A stretch of 64,000 nucleotides of DNA. Origin: Canna indica (lineage: Eukaryota; Streptophyta; Magnoliopsida; Zingiberales; Cannaceae). The notes under the pieces were generated by a model, which had not been told where the DNA came from, did not search any database, and saw only the letters and a list, made by a program, of their open reading frames with translations. Below are positions 22,800-34,067 of the stretch, piece by piece. The stretch's first letter is position 1, and each line of letters begins with the position of its first letter. The position numbers and the translations under genes are program-made. Where the stretch lies: positions 85,833,501-85,897,500 of the forward strand of contig CP136890.1 of the NCBI GenBank assembly GCA_034359265.1. Reading direction: 5' to 3'.

Positions 22800-24315
22800 A
22801 GGGCCGCCGAAACCCTATCCTAAAACCTGTATGCAAAACTATTAAAAGAACATGCATTAGAAACTAGAATTAGGCTCACATGATTAAGTGTGAGTATTAG
22901 TATCACTCCTGTGTTCCAGGTCGCGTGTATGATAATGTTATTGTGGGTATTACCAACAACTTGTTTAATGAAGCTATATTTCCCTTTGAGAATCTCTAAT
23001 ACTCAATTTTAGATCTGTGGCATAATTGTTCTTCAGATTTTGTGTTCAGGAGCTTAACTGAAACTCACATTCATGAGCAATTCCGGTAACTAAACGAGAA
23101 AATTTTGATTTCTATTGTGCATAAGTTAAACAGATCTTATTATACAAATAGATTGATATGTTTCATCAGTACTTTTGTGACTGTTGAAGCATAAACCTTG
23201 CCAGTACTATGCTGGAATATCTAAAGCTAAAATTTTTACAGACATAAGACATAATAAGTGCCAATACTATTCATATAGGTACCAGTAGCAAGTGGCAGCA
23301 CATAACTCATAGTTTAAACCAGATAAATTGATTTAGCTTGATCCCATAGCAACTGCATTATTAGCTGGACCCTCTTCAGGTCAGTGATTTGTTCATGGCA
23401 TGATTATTAGCTAATATATTGGCAAAAAAATAATCCTTTAAACATTCTTTTTGTGTTCATTATTTAGTGTGTTTGGATTTTCAGAATATATCAGTTGAAG
23501 CTGTCTCCTCTTTCCAACGAATGTAGGTCTTAATTATAGGATTAGTATTTTTAAAACATTTTTCTTTTCGCTGATTTGTGTAGTGCTAGAGATCTGAAAG
23601 CCTTTTTAGACCAACAATTGTTAATCATTGTCTTTTTTGCCTTAAAAAAGATACTTCATTGAAATCCAAACAAACTAATTACAAGTTGCTCTGGAAAGAG
23701 GGCATTCTGGAGGTGGTTGTTATGTGTAATAGAGTATCTAGCACACTTGAATGCTACTTAATTTTCTCTGTTGTTGGAAGTAGTTTAGTTGGCTTGTTGA
23801 CTATGACATGGTTTGACTGTGAGCACTGCTTGATACAGGTATGACATCTCAGTGGAAAATTATTCCTGAAGCACTTCATACAAAGTTAGATAATTTATTA
23901 TTATTGCTTTTAAAAAAGCATTAACATCTTGTACCGTATTCTTTTGTTAATGTATGAACTAACTGGGATTATCAGAGTTTCAACTAGTATGTGGCAAAAA
24001 TAATTAATTTCAAAGAAATAACAGTAGAGCAGATGTGGAGAGACTCTTGTCTTGGTCTAGCAGAACAACATCTTCTTCTCCAGTTGTCTTAGTGACTTAG
24101 TGTTAGCTCCCTTCTACTTAGGTTATAGACAACCCACTTCTACCTATACAGCATATTATAGATGTATAGAAATTGGAATACAATTCTTTTTTTATCTATA
24201 GATGATATGAAAGAATGAACAGATCGACATATACCACTTCTACCTATGCACTTGGTAGCAGACTGTACCAGGTGATAATATTTTCCTCCTAATGTATTCA
24301 ACATTATATCTATAG
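22800..24315 (+). other. Non-coding interior of element D
   Basis: About 1.5 kb with no supported coding region lies between the GC-rich leader and the MSRAPGYRSR start. The CT-rich leader, an ATG, and intron-like T-rich sequence suggest spliced 5' UTR or captured host sequence. I see no recognisable protein fragment. Confidence 0.4.
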
Positions 24316-25908
24316 ATGTCGCGAGCCCCAGGCTATCGTTCTAGGGCTCATCGAGCAGGATTAGCTCCGCCGCCGCCGCTGCACCCCCCACCACTACCAC
24401 TGTCGCAGAGGCTATACCACCACCACCACCACCCATGGCACCGGGACCTTCGACGCCCGCAGCAGTGCCACCACCACCACCACCACCACCGGCCCCGGAG
24501 GCTCGAGGTCGTTGTAGGCCTCGTGGGCCTAATTGGGAGGCTCAAGTACCTTCATCGCCTGACCAGCGTCAGCGGATATCGCTACACGGTCTAAAGTAAG
24601 TATTAAAGTTTATTAATTATATTGTTAATTAATTAATTGCTACTTATGTTGCTATACTTGAGTTGTAGATTTGAGCATGATGATGTTGCTCGCAGCATCA
24701 CCTCAATTATCAAGAGGTCCTTTCAAGAGCCGTGGCGTTCATGGACCCACGTGCCGGAGCATTCTCGAGATTCATTATGGTTTGAGTTCGAGGTACGTAG
24801 TTTATTAATTTTTTAGTTAATTGTATTAATATTTGAAATGATTGTATCACATAACTTGTTTTATTTTTGGAGGCCCGATATGCTTGGGATCCCGCCATTC
24901 AGGTCCAGGTGGAGGATGCTTGGGAAGGTTACTATAAGAGGCTTTTCAAGGATATCCTCCTATGGATGCACTCAAGGGACACAGGCCAACCTGGATGCAT
25001 GTCGACGTATAGGATCGACTATGCGACATCTGGGCGTCGGAGGGATGGCAGGGTGCCTCCCGGATGGCGCACCAAAATAGGATGACGTTGGTCGATGGAT
25101 CCGTCGCTCGGTATACCGGTGGGTCCATCTCATTTATCAGCCACGAGCGTAGATTGGTAAGTAATTTAATAATTATTTTTTATTATTATAAGAAAACTAA
25201 TTATATTTATTTTATTACAGGGGACGTGAGACGAGCATGGGACGCTCATCCCGGTTGACCCTCTGAGGGTCTTCGAGGAGACGCATAAATATCAGCGTGG
25301 CCCTCGCCGGGGTGAGTTTATCAGCGGGAGGCCGGAGACGATCCTGATAAGTTAATATTTAAAATTATTTATCTAGTTCTATTATGTATAGTTAATTTAA
25401 TTAATCAACTTAATTTTCTTTAAAGGCTACATATAGTGAGTTGGTGACCCAACGGGGAGGTGATCCTGCGCAGCATCAGCTTGATGTTGACGCATGGATG
25501 CAGGTGATAGGTGTAGACCACGGCCGTGTATATGGCATTGGCACAACGACCCATGCACGGGCATTGTTGCAGCCACATGGTACGGGATCGTCTGCCTTCA
25601 CCTCCTCCATCGCTAGTCCATCAACATCACGTGTGGATCAGGACCGATTAGCGACCGTCAAGACTGCTCAGGCACGCCTCAGCACCGACATAACCGCTAT
25701 GAAGGATACTGTGTCCCAGTACATGGCACATATGACCGAGTACTTGGCGCATATAGCTTCTATCATACCTGGCGCTCGTGTCCCTTCGCCTCCCACGTCA
25801 TTCGGCCCGACGACATCAGCATCAGATCCATCATCGTCGTCGACCCTCCTGACGCAGCCCCTCTCATCGCCGCCTCCCCTGCCGCCGTCTGATGCGCCTG
25901 GCCATTGA
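24316..25908 (+). pseudogene. TNPA/Ptta-like protein gene of element D (Transposase_24 type), frameshifted
   Basis: It starts MSRAPGYRSR, with a Pro-rich exon 1 ending LHGLK before GTAAGT near 24597. Exon 2 (about 24669-24792) encodes FEHDDVARSITSIIKRSFQEPW...WFEFE. Exon 3 (from about 24872) encodes ARYAWDP...VEDAWEGYYKRLFKDILLW. A frameshift near 25080 leads to ARYTGGSISF. Another broken exon (near 25221-25355) holds VFEETHKYQRG. The last exon (25427-25908) has a GVDHGRVYGIG motif, a coiled-coil-like stretch and a Ser/Pro tail. The order matches the plant En/Spm accessory protein family PF03004, which binds subterminal repeats. First-exon microsatellite drift and frameshifts disable it. Confidence 0.82.
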
Positions 25909-26099
25909 TGTATTTATTTGATATTTTATTTTGATATGATGTAAATATTATTGTTTTGATACGGTGTATATAATATTTTGATAACCATTTGATGTATATA
26001 ATATTAGAAGTTGATGTCTCTTCTTTGATTGAAATGCATTTTAATTAAATAGTGTAAACATGAATTTGTATTTTTCTAATTAAAAAAAAACAAAATATA

Positions 26100-26368
26100 A
26101 TAGTGCGACGGTACTGCGACCGTGAGTACCATCGCAGAAGATGACCTGGTCGCACAGAGTGGTCGCAGTTATTGTGCGACGGCGGTATGCGACGACCTAC
26201 AGCGGTTGCAAAAAAAAATTATTGCGACCGCTGCGTTACCGTCGCACAGCTTTTGCGACCATGGCTTCAGCGACGGAAATATGCGACCGTCATGAACTAT
26301 CGCAGAAGTTATTCTACGACGGCTCTGCGACCGCAATAGCCGTCGCAAAAGACTTTTTTTTTATAGTG
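26100..26368. repeat. 3' subterminal repeats of element D
   Basis: Alternating GCGACGGT/GCGACCG and complements lead to the right terminal repeat at 26364-26368 (TAGTG). Confidence 0.75.
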
Positions 26369-27613
26369 TACGAGGCACGAGTAGGTTGCCCTATTCAATA
26401 CCGGTGGATGTACTTATTTGAAAGATACATGAATCATCTGAAGAAAAAAGTAAAGAACACCGCAGCTGTTGAATGATCAATATCTGAATCGTATATCATC
26501 CAAGAAATTTCAATATTCTGCTCATTTTACTTTGAATCGACAATACAAACAAGATTTGATCGTCTTCCACATAACAACGACGGGGGAGTTCGACATTCAG
26601 ATGGACGTTTAAATATATTTTGTCACACTGGTCGTGGTTTTGGTTCTTGTCCATCTCGACACTTAAGCGACGAAGAGTATCATTTGGCACAATTGTATGT
26701 ATTACTCAATTGTCCAGAGATTGAACAATTCATTAAAATATTTGACATTGAGATGGTGCAAAAATACTCTATTCACAACGATCAAGAATTGAAGAGATTA
26801 CGGAATCGTGATTTCCCTATTTGGATTCGGGCTTACAACAAAGATCATAGAGCTGAAATAGATGAAAGAATATTTGAGTTTGTTAGTGGACCGTCACGAC
26901 TAGTGTCGTGTTGTAGCGGATATTTTGTTAATGACTATAAATTTCACACGGTTGAATATGCCTTTACAAAGATGACGATGAATGCCGGGGTGTGCATGAA
27001 AGAGACAATGTATGTTGAATATGATATGGATTTTTATGGACTGGTGGAAGAAGTGATAGAGTTGCACTACTTCGGCTTGAAATCAGTTATCATATTTAGA
27101 TGTCATTGGTTCGATACAACAGAAAGGGGCATGAAAATTCATCCAAAATATAAACTTGTTGAGGTTAATTACAAACCGAAATTGGCAGCAAATGAGCCTT
27201 TTATATTGGCATCACAAGCCGAATAAGTATATTACGCAAAGTATCCGGCTCAAAATAAAGATAGAGCAGATTGGCGTGTAGTCTATAAGACTAAAGCTAG
27301 AGGAAGAATTGATCCGATAGCGGGAGAAAATGAGCCGATACCTGATGTGATAGATGATTTCTATCAAGAAGATGATCCTCCTATTGTAGACCGTATTATT
27401 CCAATACTCGAGGATGCAGACACAAAGTCAGTTCAATTAGAAGTTAAATATGTTGATGATCATGATGATCATGAAATTGGGGAAGCTAGAGATGAAGAAG
27501 AGGAAGAATTCGAAGACTATTACTCAGATGATGAGGAATAATTATAAAGTATATCTTATATTAAATATATATCTACTATATATATAATCTAATTATATGC
27601 TTATTCGACAGAA

Positions 27614-29143
27614 ATGTCTGGTCGTGGTTATCGTCGCACGAGAGCTTCGGTGTCTCCGATCGGTCAAACTCCAGCACTTACTCCTGCTGCTGATCCTCCT
27701 GCCGATGATACTGTTAAGGCTAGTTCATCTAGACGCAGGCGGCCACGCAGGCCGAACAGGTGGCAGCCTCCACTAGCCACATAGTCACGTAGATTCATTA
27801 GTGTGATTGGGGAGCGGTACGTAATATATCATGAATTATGAATTATTACAAATTCATAATATCATAATATAATATTGAACTTTATTTTCGTTGTGCAGGT
27901 TCGAGCAAGAAGAAGTGCCCAGGACGATATCTTCTACCATTCGACGATACATGCATGGGGCATGGCCCACATGGTCTCACGCGCCCAGTGAGCACGTCGA
28001 CATGCTATGGCGCGAGTTTGAGACACGTATTAAAAAAAATTTATACATGATGATTAATATTGGTACTGATATTATTGTTTTGCAGGCTCGCTATACATGG
28101 GCTGAGGACCAGAGGTCCTTTATTTACGCTGTCTGGGAGGCTATTTCTCGGCAGAGGTACAACGGTCAGTTGGTGTAGGCCCGATCCCAGGTGATGGCCC
28201 GAGCTGGGACCACAAACATCGCGGAGACTTGGGGATACGGCCCCGATTGGATTACACCGAATATATGGGACCAGCTCGTGGCATCATGGTCGACGGATCG
28301 ATGGCAGGAGGTTTCTAGGACTGCGGCTAGAAACAGCATGTCATGGGGAGGAGCGTGTCACACTGGCAGCTCTGTTTCATTTGCAGTGCACGCGAATCGT
28401 ATGTTAAGTACTATTATACCTTACTTTTAATTATATATTTTATTTATTACTCTGTGTACTAATTAATGTATTTGTTTTATAAATGTAGACGACGGTGTTG
28501 GACGACAGGACTGTCCAGCGATCCTCCCCGATAGCGGTGTTTGAGCGGACTCACCGTCGAGTTCATGGGATGGGGGAGTACATTGACAATCGTGCTGGAT
28601 ACATTATGGTAAGTATATTTGTTTAAATTATTCATTATTTATTTATAATTTAAGTTTTAGGAAAAACATGAAACAAAAAATCAAACTCGAGTAGGAGACC
28701 TACACTCAGACGGTGATGCAGCACGGGGGAACCCCCGAGGACTTTGATGCAAAAGCGTGGGTCGAGGCTGCAGGTGGTTGGGACCACAGCCGCGTATATG
28801 ACTTTGCAGATAGTGGTCATGCGCGAGCCGTGCTAGGGCCACTTGGGGCATCGACCCCTCCGGTCCCTGGTGAGCGGTCGTCCACCTCCAGGTCTAGTTA
28901 TGATCAGAGTAGTAGGATAAGGACACTGGAGGAGACGATTGCGTGTCAGAGTGAGATGATGGAGCATCAGAGTCAAATGATGGTAGAGATGCATGATATG
29001 CTACGCAGCATCTCAGCTCATACCGGAGCAGGCATCCCTTCGACATCATTTGATCCATTGTCCTCGAGTCAGTCCACGCTGGTGTACACCCAAACACTTC
29101 AAACCCCGCCATATGACTCAGACCATCCTCCATCGTCATCGTG
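27614..29143 (+). pseudogene. TNPA-like gene of element A (broken)
   Basis: It starts MSGRGYRRTRASVSP. Exon 1 ends near 27815 at GAGCG|GTACGT, and exon 2 begins at 27899 (FEQEEVPRTISSTIRRYMHGAWPTW). The donor after WREFE is mutated (ACACGT instead of a GT). Exon 3 (from about 28086) encodes ARYTWAEDQRSFIYAVWE, a TAG, then TWGYGPDWITPNIWDQLVASW. Later exons carry FERTHRRVHGMGEYIDNRAG and a C-terminal helical region with paired MMEHQSQMM heptads. Two internal TAG codons, one in exon 1 after PPLAT, and the lost donor disable it. It is related in layout to the D gene but clearly a different subfamily. Confidence 0.8.
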
Positions 29144-29305
29144 AGATTTTAATGTTTTGTTTAGATATTGACTTTGTTACTTGGATACTATATATACTTG
29201 ATTAACTTGTTTTGTTTGGATATTGATACTCTAGTTCTGAATTTGAATAGTTTTAATATGATTATGGATAATTATAAATATAAGTATAATTATTTTGATG
29301 TATAT

Positions 29306-29560
29306 CACTACTAGAAATTGGTTCTTCAGCAACGGCCATCAGCAACGACCGCTGAAGCCGTTGCTATTTGCAACAGTGTTCTTACGGTCGCTCAAGCCAT
29401 TGCAGATATGCTATATCTGCAATGGCATTCTAACAGACAAGTGAGCCATTGCTGATGATTAAATTATCAGCAACAGCGTTCTAACGGATACGTGAGCCGT
29501 TGCTGATGATTAACTTATCAGCAACGGCTTTCTAACGGCTAAGTGAGCCATTGCTGAAAA
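29306..29560. repeat. 5' subterminal repeats of element C
   Basis: Four to five units of about 57 bases, each holding AGCAACGG, then TTCTAACGG, GTGAGCC and CCGTTGCTGAT. A TATA box (29561-29570) and a GC-rich leader follow. Confidence 0.8.
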
Positions 29561-29884
29561 GTTTATATAGGGCACGCGATCGCGCCCGCCCCCTTCTTCC
29601 TCTTCCTTTGCCCGCCGCCGCTGCTATCTTCCGACGCCGCCGCCGAGCTGCCGCTGCCCCGTCCTCGACCTTCGATTCCAACCTCCGCCCCCTTGTTAGA
29701 GCCGGCCGACGACCACCGGCCAGCGACCGGTGGTTTATGCAGTGTCCGAACACTAGACTCCGGCACCGGAAATGCTTATATAATATTATATATATATTTT
29801 TAATTAATTGTTTGGATTAATTATTTAATTAATTGTTTAATTAGTTAGATTAATTTTTAGGGTTTAGATTAATTGTTATGATTT

Positions 29885-30190
29885 CACTACTAGAAAAATG
29901 GGCATCAGCAACGACTGATGCCGTTGCTGAAGAGCATCAGCAACGGCCGAGTCGTTGCAATAGAGCCGTGACAGAAACTCGCGTTGCTGATAACTTAGCG
30001 ACGTTTCAGCAACGGCCACTCGGGTCGTCGCTAAAAATATTATCAGCAACGGACACGGAGCCGTTGCTGATAACATTAATAGCAACGGCTGTTGAGTCCG
30101 TAGCAACGCCGTTAGTAAAAGCCCGTCGCTAAGCCGTTGTTGTAGGTCATCAGCAACGGCTTTCGATAAACTTTTAGTAACGGCTTTCCC
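29885..30190. repeat. 3' subterminal repeats of element B
   Basis: Spaced AGCAACGG/CCGTTGCT words (more than ten) in both orientations, ending at the terminal repeat. Confidence 0.8.
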
Positions 30191-30361
30191 ACAAACACAC
30201 CAAGATATACATCAAAACAATTATATTTATATTGATAATTATCCACGATAGTGTAAAAACAATTCAAATGCAAAATTGAAGTATCAATATCTAAGTAACA
30301 AAGTCAAAATAAATTAAACAAGTTCAATATCTCAGTAACAAAGTCAATATAAACAAAATCT

Positions 30362-31137
30362 CACGATGACGATGGAGGATGGCCTGGATCATATGGCGGG
30401 GTCTGGAGTGCTTGAGTGTACACCGGCGTGGACTGACTCGAGGACGATGGATGAGATGATGCCGAAGAGATGCCTGCTTCGGGATGACCTGACATGTTGC
30501 GTAGCATAGCATGCATCTCCGCCATCATCTAACTCTGACGCGCGACCGTCTCCTCTAGAGTCCTTATTCTGCTACTATGATCATAACTAGATCTAGAGGT
30601 GGACGGTCGCTCACCAGCGACCGGAGGGGTCGGTGCCCCAAGTGGCTCCTAGCACGGCTCGCGTATGACCACTATCTGCGAAGCCATATATGCGGCCTCG
30701 ACCCACGATGCTGCGTCAAAGTCCTCGGGAGTACCCCCGCGCTGCACCACCGTCTAGTTGTACGTCTCCTACTCGAGTTTGATTTTTTGTTTAATATTTA
30801 TCATAAAACTTAAATTATAAATATATAATGAATAATTTAAACAAATATATAATTATCACAATGTATGCAGTGCGGTTGTCGATGTACTCCCCCGTCCCAT
30901 GTGCTCGACGGTGAGTCCGCTCAAACACCGCCATCGGGGAGGGTCGCTGGACAGTCCCGTCATCCGACACCGTCGTCTACATTTACAAAACAAATACATT
31001 AATTAGTACACATAGTAACAAATAAAATATATAATTAAAAGATGTACTTACCATACGGTTCGCGTGCACTGCAAATGCAACAGAGCCGCCGGTGTGACGC
31101 GCTGCTCCCCCCGACATGCGATTTCTAGCCGCATTCC
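30362..31137 (-). pseudogene. TNPA-like gene remnant of element B
   Basis: On the minus strand the reading starts within exon 3 (AARN.MSGGAARHTGGSVAF near 31130). It continues through the exon with FERTHR (near 30920) and ends with the coiled-coil tail near 30370. Exons 1 and 2 are gone: a deletion joins this point directly to the stop codon of the TNP2 remnant at 31141. Stops occur in the tail. Only the C-terminal half of a subterminal-repeat-binding protein remains. Confidence 0.7.
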
Positions 31138-31140
31138 GAA

Positions 31141-32069
31141 TTATTCCTCATCATCTGAATAATAGTCTTCGAATTCTTCCTCTTCTTCATATTCTTCATC
31201 TCCAGCTTCCTCAATTTCATGATCGTCATCATCAGCATATTCAACTTCTAATTGAATTGACGTTGTGTCTGCTTCCTCGAGTATTGGAATAATACGATCT
31301 ACAGCAGGACGATCATCTTCTTGATAGAAACCATATGTCATATCAGGTATCAGCTCATTTTCTCCTACTATCGGATCAATTTTTCCTCTACCTTTTGTCT
31401 TACAGACTACACGCCAATCTGCTCTATCTTTATTTCGAGTCGGATACTTCGCGTAATATACTTGTTCGGCTTGTGATGCCAATATAAAAGGCTCATTTGC
31501 TGCCAATTTTGATTTGTAATTAACCTCAACAAGTTTGTATTTTGGATGAACTTTCATGCCCCTTTCTGTTGTATCGAACCAATGACATCTAAATAAGATC
31601 ACTGATTTCAAGCCGAAGTAGTGCAACTCTATCACTTCTTCCACCAGTCCATAAAAATCCATATCACATTCAACATAGGTTGTCCCTTTCACGCAGACCC
31701 CATCATTCATCGTCTTCTTTGTAAATGAATATTCAACCGTGTGAAATTTATACCCGTTAACAAAATATCCGCTATAGCACGACACAAGTCGCGTGACTCC
31801 CCGTGACAAGTCCATAGAAAATATCTTGGTGCAAATCCTTTGGTATATAGATGCAGAGTGACAGTCTCCCGTTCCAAAAATCGTCCATTCGAACAAATGC
31901 GGCACGGACATTGGATTTGATCACCCATGCTAACGAAATTCCGATTCGAATAGGCGAAATTTAGGAAGTATGTTACGCCTAATCGAAACTCATTCGTTAA
32001 AGCTCCACGATCAAGACGTTGGTACATCCAACTTCGATCAGCCGACATGATTCTGTCAATCAATGACAA
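31141..32069 (-). pseudogene. TNP2-like transposase remnant of element B (fusion by deletion)
   Basis: It starts MSLIDRIMSADRSWMYQRLDRG at 32069 with a clean transposase-associated domain, including CRICSNGRF and FLWTCHGES. At about 31790 it jumps to the DUF4216-type region (VSCYSGYFVNGYKFHTVEY) with a change of frame, then runs open to the acidic tail EDYYSDDEE and stop at 31141. The whole catalytic core and DUF4218 are missing. The junction sits at a short GTCACG shared by both flanks in the sister copies, suggesting microhomology-driven deletion. Confidence 0.88.
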
Positions 32070-32123
32070 TTTCTTTGGTTAATGTCTTTAGGTGAGATTG
32101 TCCTATTCCATTCGGGATTTATG

Positions 32124-32312
32124 TTATTCGTACTGCACTTACGTTTTTATTTTAACTGTTAACTAATTATTCTAAATTTCGGCAGCATCTCCCTACAGTT
32201 CTCCGAATACGCATATCATCTGGGCGCGTATCGGAGAACAAGAGAGATGTTGCCGAAATTTAGAATAATTAGTTAACAGTTAAAATATAAACGTAAGTGC
32301 AGTACAAATAAC
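32124..32312. repeat. Hairpin upstream of the B transposase
   Basis: Nearly perfect arms of about 85-90 bases (ACTGCACTTACG... ATTCTAAATTTCGGCAGCATCTC...), with the same sequence as in A and C. This is the best-preserved copy of the three. Confidence 0.9.
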
Positions 32313-33009
32313 TATATTCCCAAATTATCCAATCAGGGACAATTCAAGAATTGTACGTCGTATAAAAGATCATCTACTTCTTTTACACGAACATACAATC
32401 CCCGAACGGATCTAAGGTTTTGCTAAATCATATCCGACTCGTCGATGCGTACGTGAAACATATCAACTCGTCGGATGAATGATTATTTTCTAAATGTTTC
32501 GAGACAGTTCGAGTCCATATTGGATGATTCCGGCGCGCGTCCGAAGTGGACGATTCCGGCGCGCGTCCGAATTGGATAATTTCGAAATTAATCTAAACCC
32601 TAAAAATTATTCTAACAAATTAAACAATTAATCTAAATAATTAATTAACAATTAATTAACAATTAAAAAACAATAAAAAAACAATAAAAAAACAATAAAA
32701 AAATATTATTAAACTATAAATTCCGGCGCCGGAGTCCACCATCGACACACTGTCCGGCCAATGTACAAGGTCCGGCGGCGGCCATCGGCCGACCGCCGCC
32801 GGCCGAAACCCTATTTTTAGGGTTTCGATCGGATTTTCTACCGACCGTAACGGAAGAGACGGTCGGCCGAAGGGCACATACCTGACAGTGTCGGCAGCAG
32901 CGGGAGGCGTCGTCGGCGTCGGCAGCGGCGGCGAGAGGCAGGAGAGGAGGCGGCGGCGACAGCAGCGGGAGGAAGAAGGGGGGCGGGCGCGATCTGCGAC
33001 CTATATAAA

Positions 33010-33315
33010 CTTATCAGCAACGGCTCAGTCGCCCGTTAGAAAGCCGTTGCTGATAAGTTATCATCAGCAACGGCTCACTTGTCCGTTAGCAAGCCGTTGC
33101 TAATAAGTTATCATCCGCAACGGCTCACTTGTCCGTTAGAAACCCGTTGCTGATAATTAACATTATCAGCAACGGCTCGCGTGTCCGTTAGAAAGTCGTT
33201 GCAGATACAACATATCTGCAATGGCTCAGGCGGCCGTAAGAATGCTGTTGCAAATAGCAACGGCTTGAGCGGCCGTTACTGATAGCCGTTGCTGAAGACC
33301 AAGTTTCTAGTAGTG
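33010..33315. repeat. 5' subterminal repeats of element B
   Basis: Five units of the AGCAACGGCT...GTCCGTTAGAAAGCCGTTGCTGAT form at a spacing of about 57 bases, with a reversed TATA box at 33002-33009. This is the most regular array in the window. Confidence 0.8.
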
Positions 33316-33498
33316 TTTTTAGATTAATTGTTAGAGTTTAGAGTAATTTTTAGATTAATTTAGTTAGATTAATTTAGTTAGATTAATATTATGTTTTAGA
33401 TTAATAATTGTAGGTTAATTGTTTAAATTAGTTAAAATATTGTAGATTAATATTAATTAATTATTTAAAATGTTAATTAGTCCGGAGTAGTCCTCAGT

Positions 33499-33635
33499 GG
33501 ACTCGCGCTAGAATCGTCCACTTCGGACTTGCGCTGGAATCGTCCACTTCGAACTCGCGTCGGAATCGTCAAATTTGGACTCCCGCCGAAATCGTCTAAT
33601 TTGGACTCATGTCGGAATTGTCCACTATGGACTCG
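33499..33635. repeat. 26-base direct repeats in the element C leader
   Basis: About five copies of GGACT(C/T)GCGC..GAATCGTCCACTTC, matching the array in element A. Confidence 0.8.
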
Positions 33636-33835
33636 AACTGACTCGAAACATTTAGAAAATAATCATCCATCTGAGGAGTTGATATGTTTCACGTACGCAT
33701 CGACGAGTCGAATATGATTTAGCAAATACTTAGATCCGTTCGGGGGTTGTATGTTAGTATAAAAGAAGTAGATGATCTTTTATACGACGTACAATCCTTG
33801 AATTGTCCTTGATTGGACAATTTGGGAATATAATT

Positions 33836-34012
33836 ATTTGTATTGCACTTACGTTTTTCTTTTAACCGTTAATATATTCTAAATTTCAGCAGCATCTCTC
33901 TTGTTCTCCGGTACGCGCAGATGATATGCGTATTCGGAGAACTGTTGGGAGATGCTGCTGAAATTTAGAATGAAGTTAGCGGTTAAAATAAGTACTTAGT
34001 GCAATATGAATA
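33836..34012. repeat. Hairpin upstream of the C transposase
   Basis: Same inverted repeat as in A and B, arms about 80-85 bases, located about 56 bases before the TNP2 ATG at 34068. Confidence 0.9.
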
Positions 34013-34067
34013 ACATAAATCCCGAATGGAATAGGACAATCTCACCTAAAGGCATTAACCAAAGAAA

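Larger units (their letters stand above)
22382..26368 (+). mobile_element. CACTA element D, inserted in element A's transposase exon
   Basis: Complete ends: CACTACTAAAAATCAATCTT on the left and CACTATAAAAAAAAAGTCTT when the right end is reversed. The 3-base target duplication TAC lies at 22379-22381 and 26369-26371. Its subterminal words are GCGACGGC and GCGACCGC, unlike the AGCAACGG of A, B and C, so it is a different subfamily. It encodes only a TNPA/Ptta-type gene (24316-25908). With no TNP2 it depends on a transposase from elsewhere. Removing it restores an open frame across the A exon. Confidence 0.92.
21386..27541 (+). pseudogene. TNP2-like CACTA transposase of element A (deleted and interrupted)
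   Basis: It starts at ATG 21386 (MSGDQSWMYRRL) with the transposase-associated domain to about residue 90. It then jumps at about 21755 into the end of the TNP2 catalytic region (NLDVMHIEKNVFDNIFNTLMD), skipping about 1.3 kb that C keeps. A DUF4218-type region follows (PDGYASNLSRCV, SGMKRHDCHVFMQRLL, PPAFFDSMEHLPIQLAY). There element D inserted. The frame resumes at 26372 (EARVGCPIQYRWMYLFER) and runs to a TGA near 26474. After that come a DUF4216-type region (GYFVNDYKFHTVEY, FDTTERGMKIHPKYKLVEVNY), a TAA near 27224 and an acidic tail to 27541. TNP2 cuts CACTA ends; this copy lacks the catalytic core. Confidence 0.88.
29885..33315 (-). mobile_element. CACTA element B, reversed inside element C
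   Basis: The 3' terminus is at the left (CACTACTAGAAAAATGGGCA from 29885). The 5' terminus is at the right (CACTACTAGAAACTTGGTCT read back from 33315). The duplication TTT lies at 29882-29884 and 33316-33318. In all three elements the 5' end has the GGT(T)CTTCAGCAACGG type and the 3' end the GGGCATCAGCAACG type. This confirms B's orientation and rules out other pairings of these ends. B is an internal-deletion derivative of about 3.4 kb. Confidence 0.92.

Noticed and set aside
26141..26476. Frame starting in the D subterminal repeats and running into EARVGCPIQYRWMY
   Set aside because: The first part is translation of the D 3' subterminal repeats. Only the part after 26368 is transposase of element A.
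29306..33315. Alternative pairing of the CACTA end at 29306 with the one at 33315 as a single element
   Set aside because: Flanks would be TAT and TTT (no duplication) and both ends are of the 5' type. Pairing 29306 with 38107 and 29885 with 33315 gives exact duplications and one 5' plus one 3' end each.
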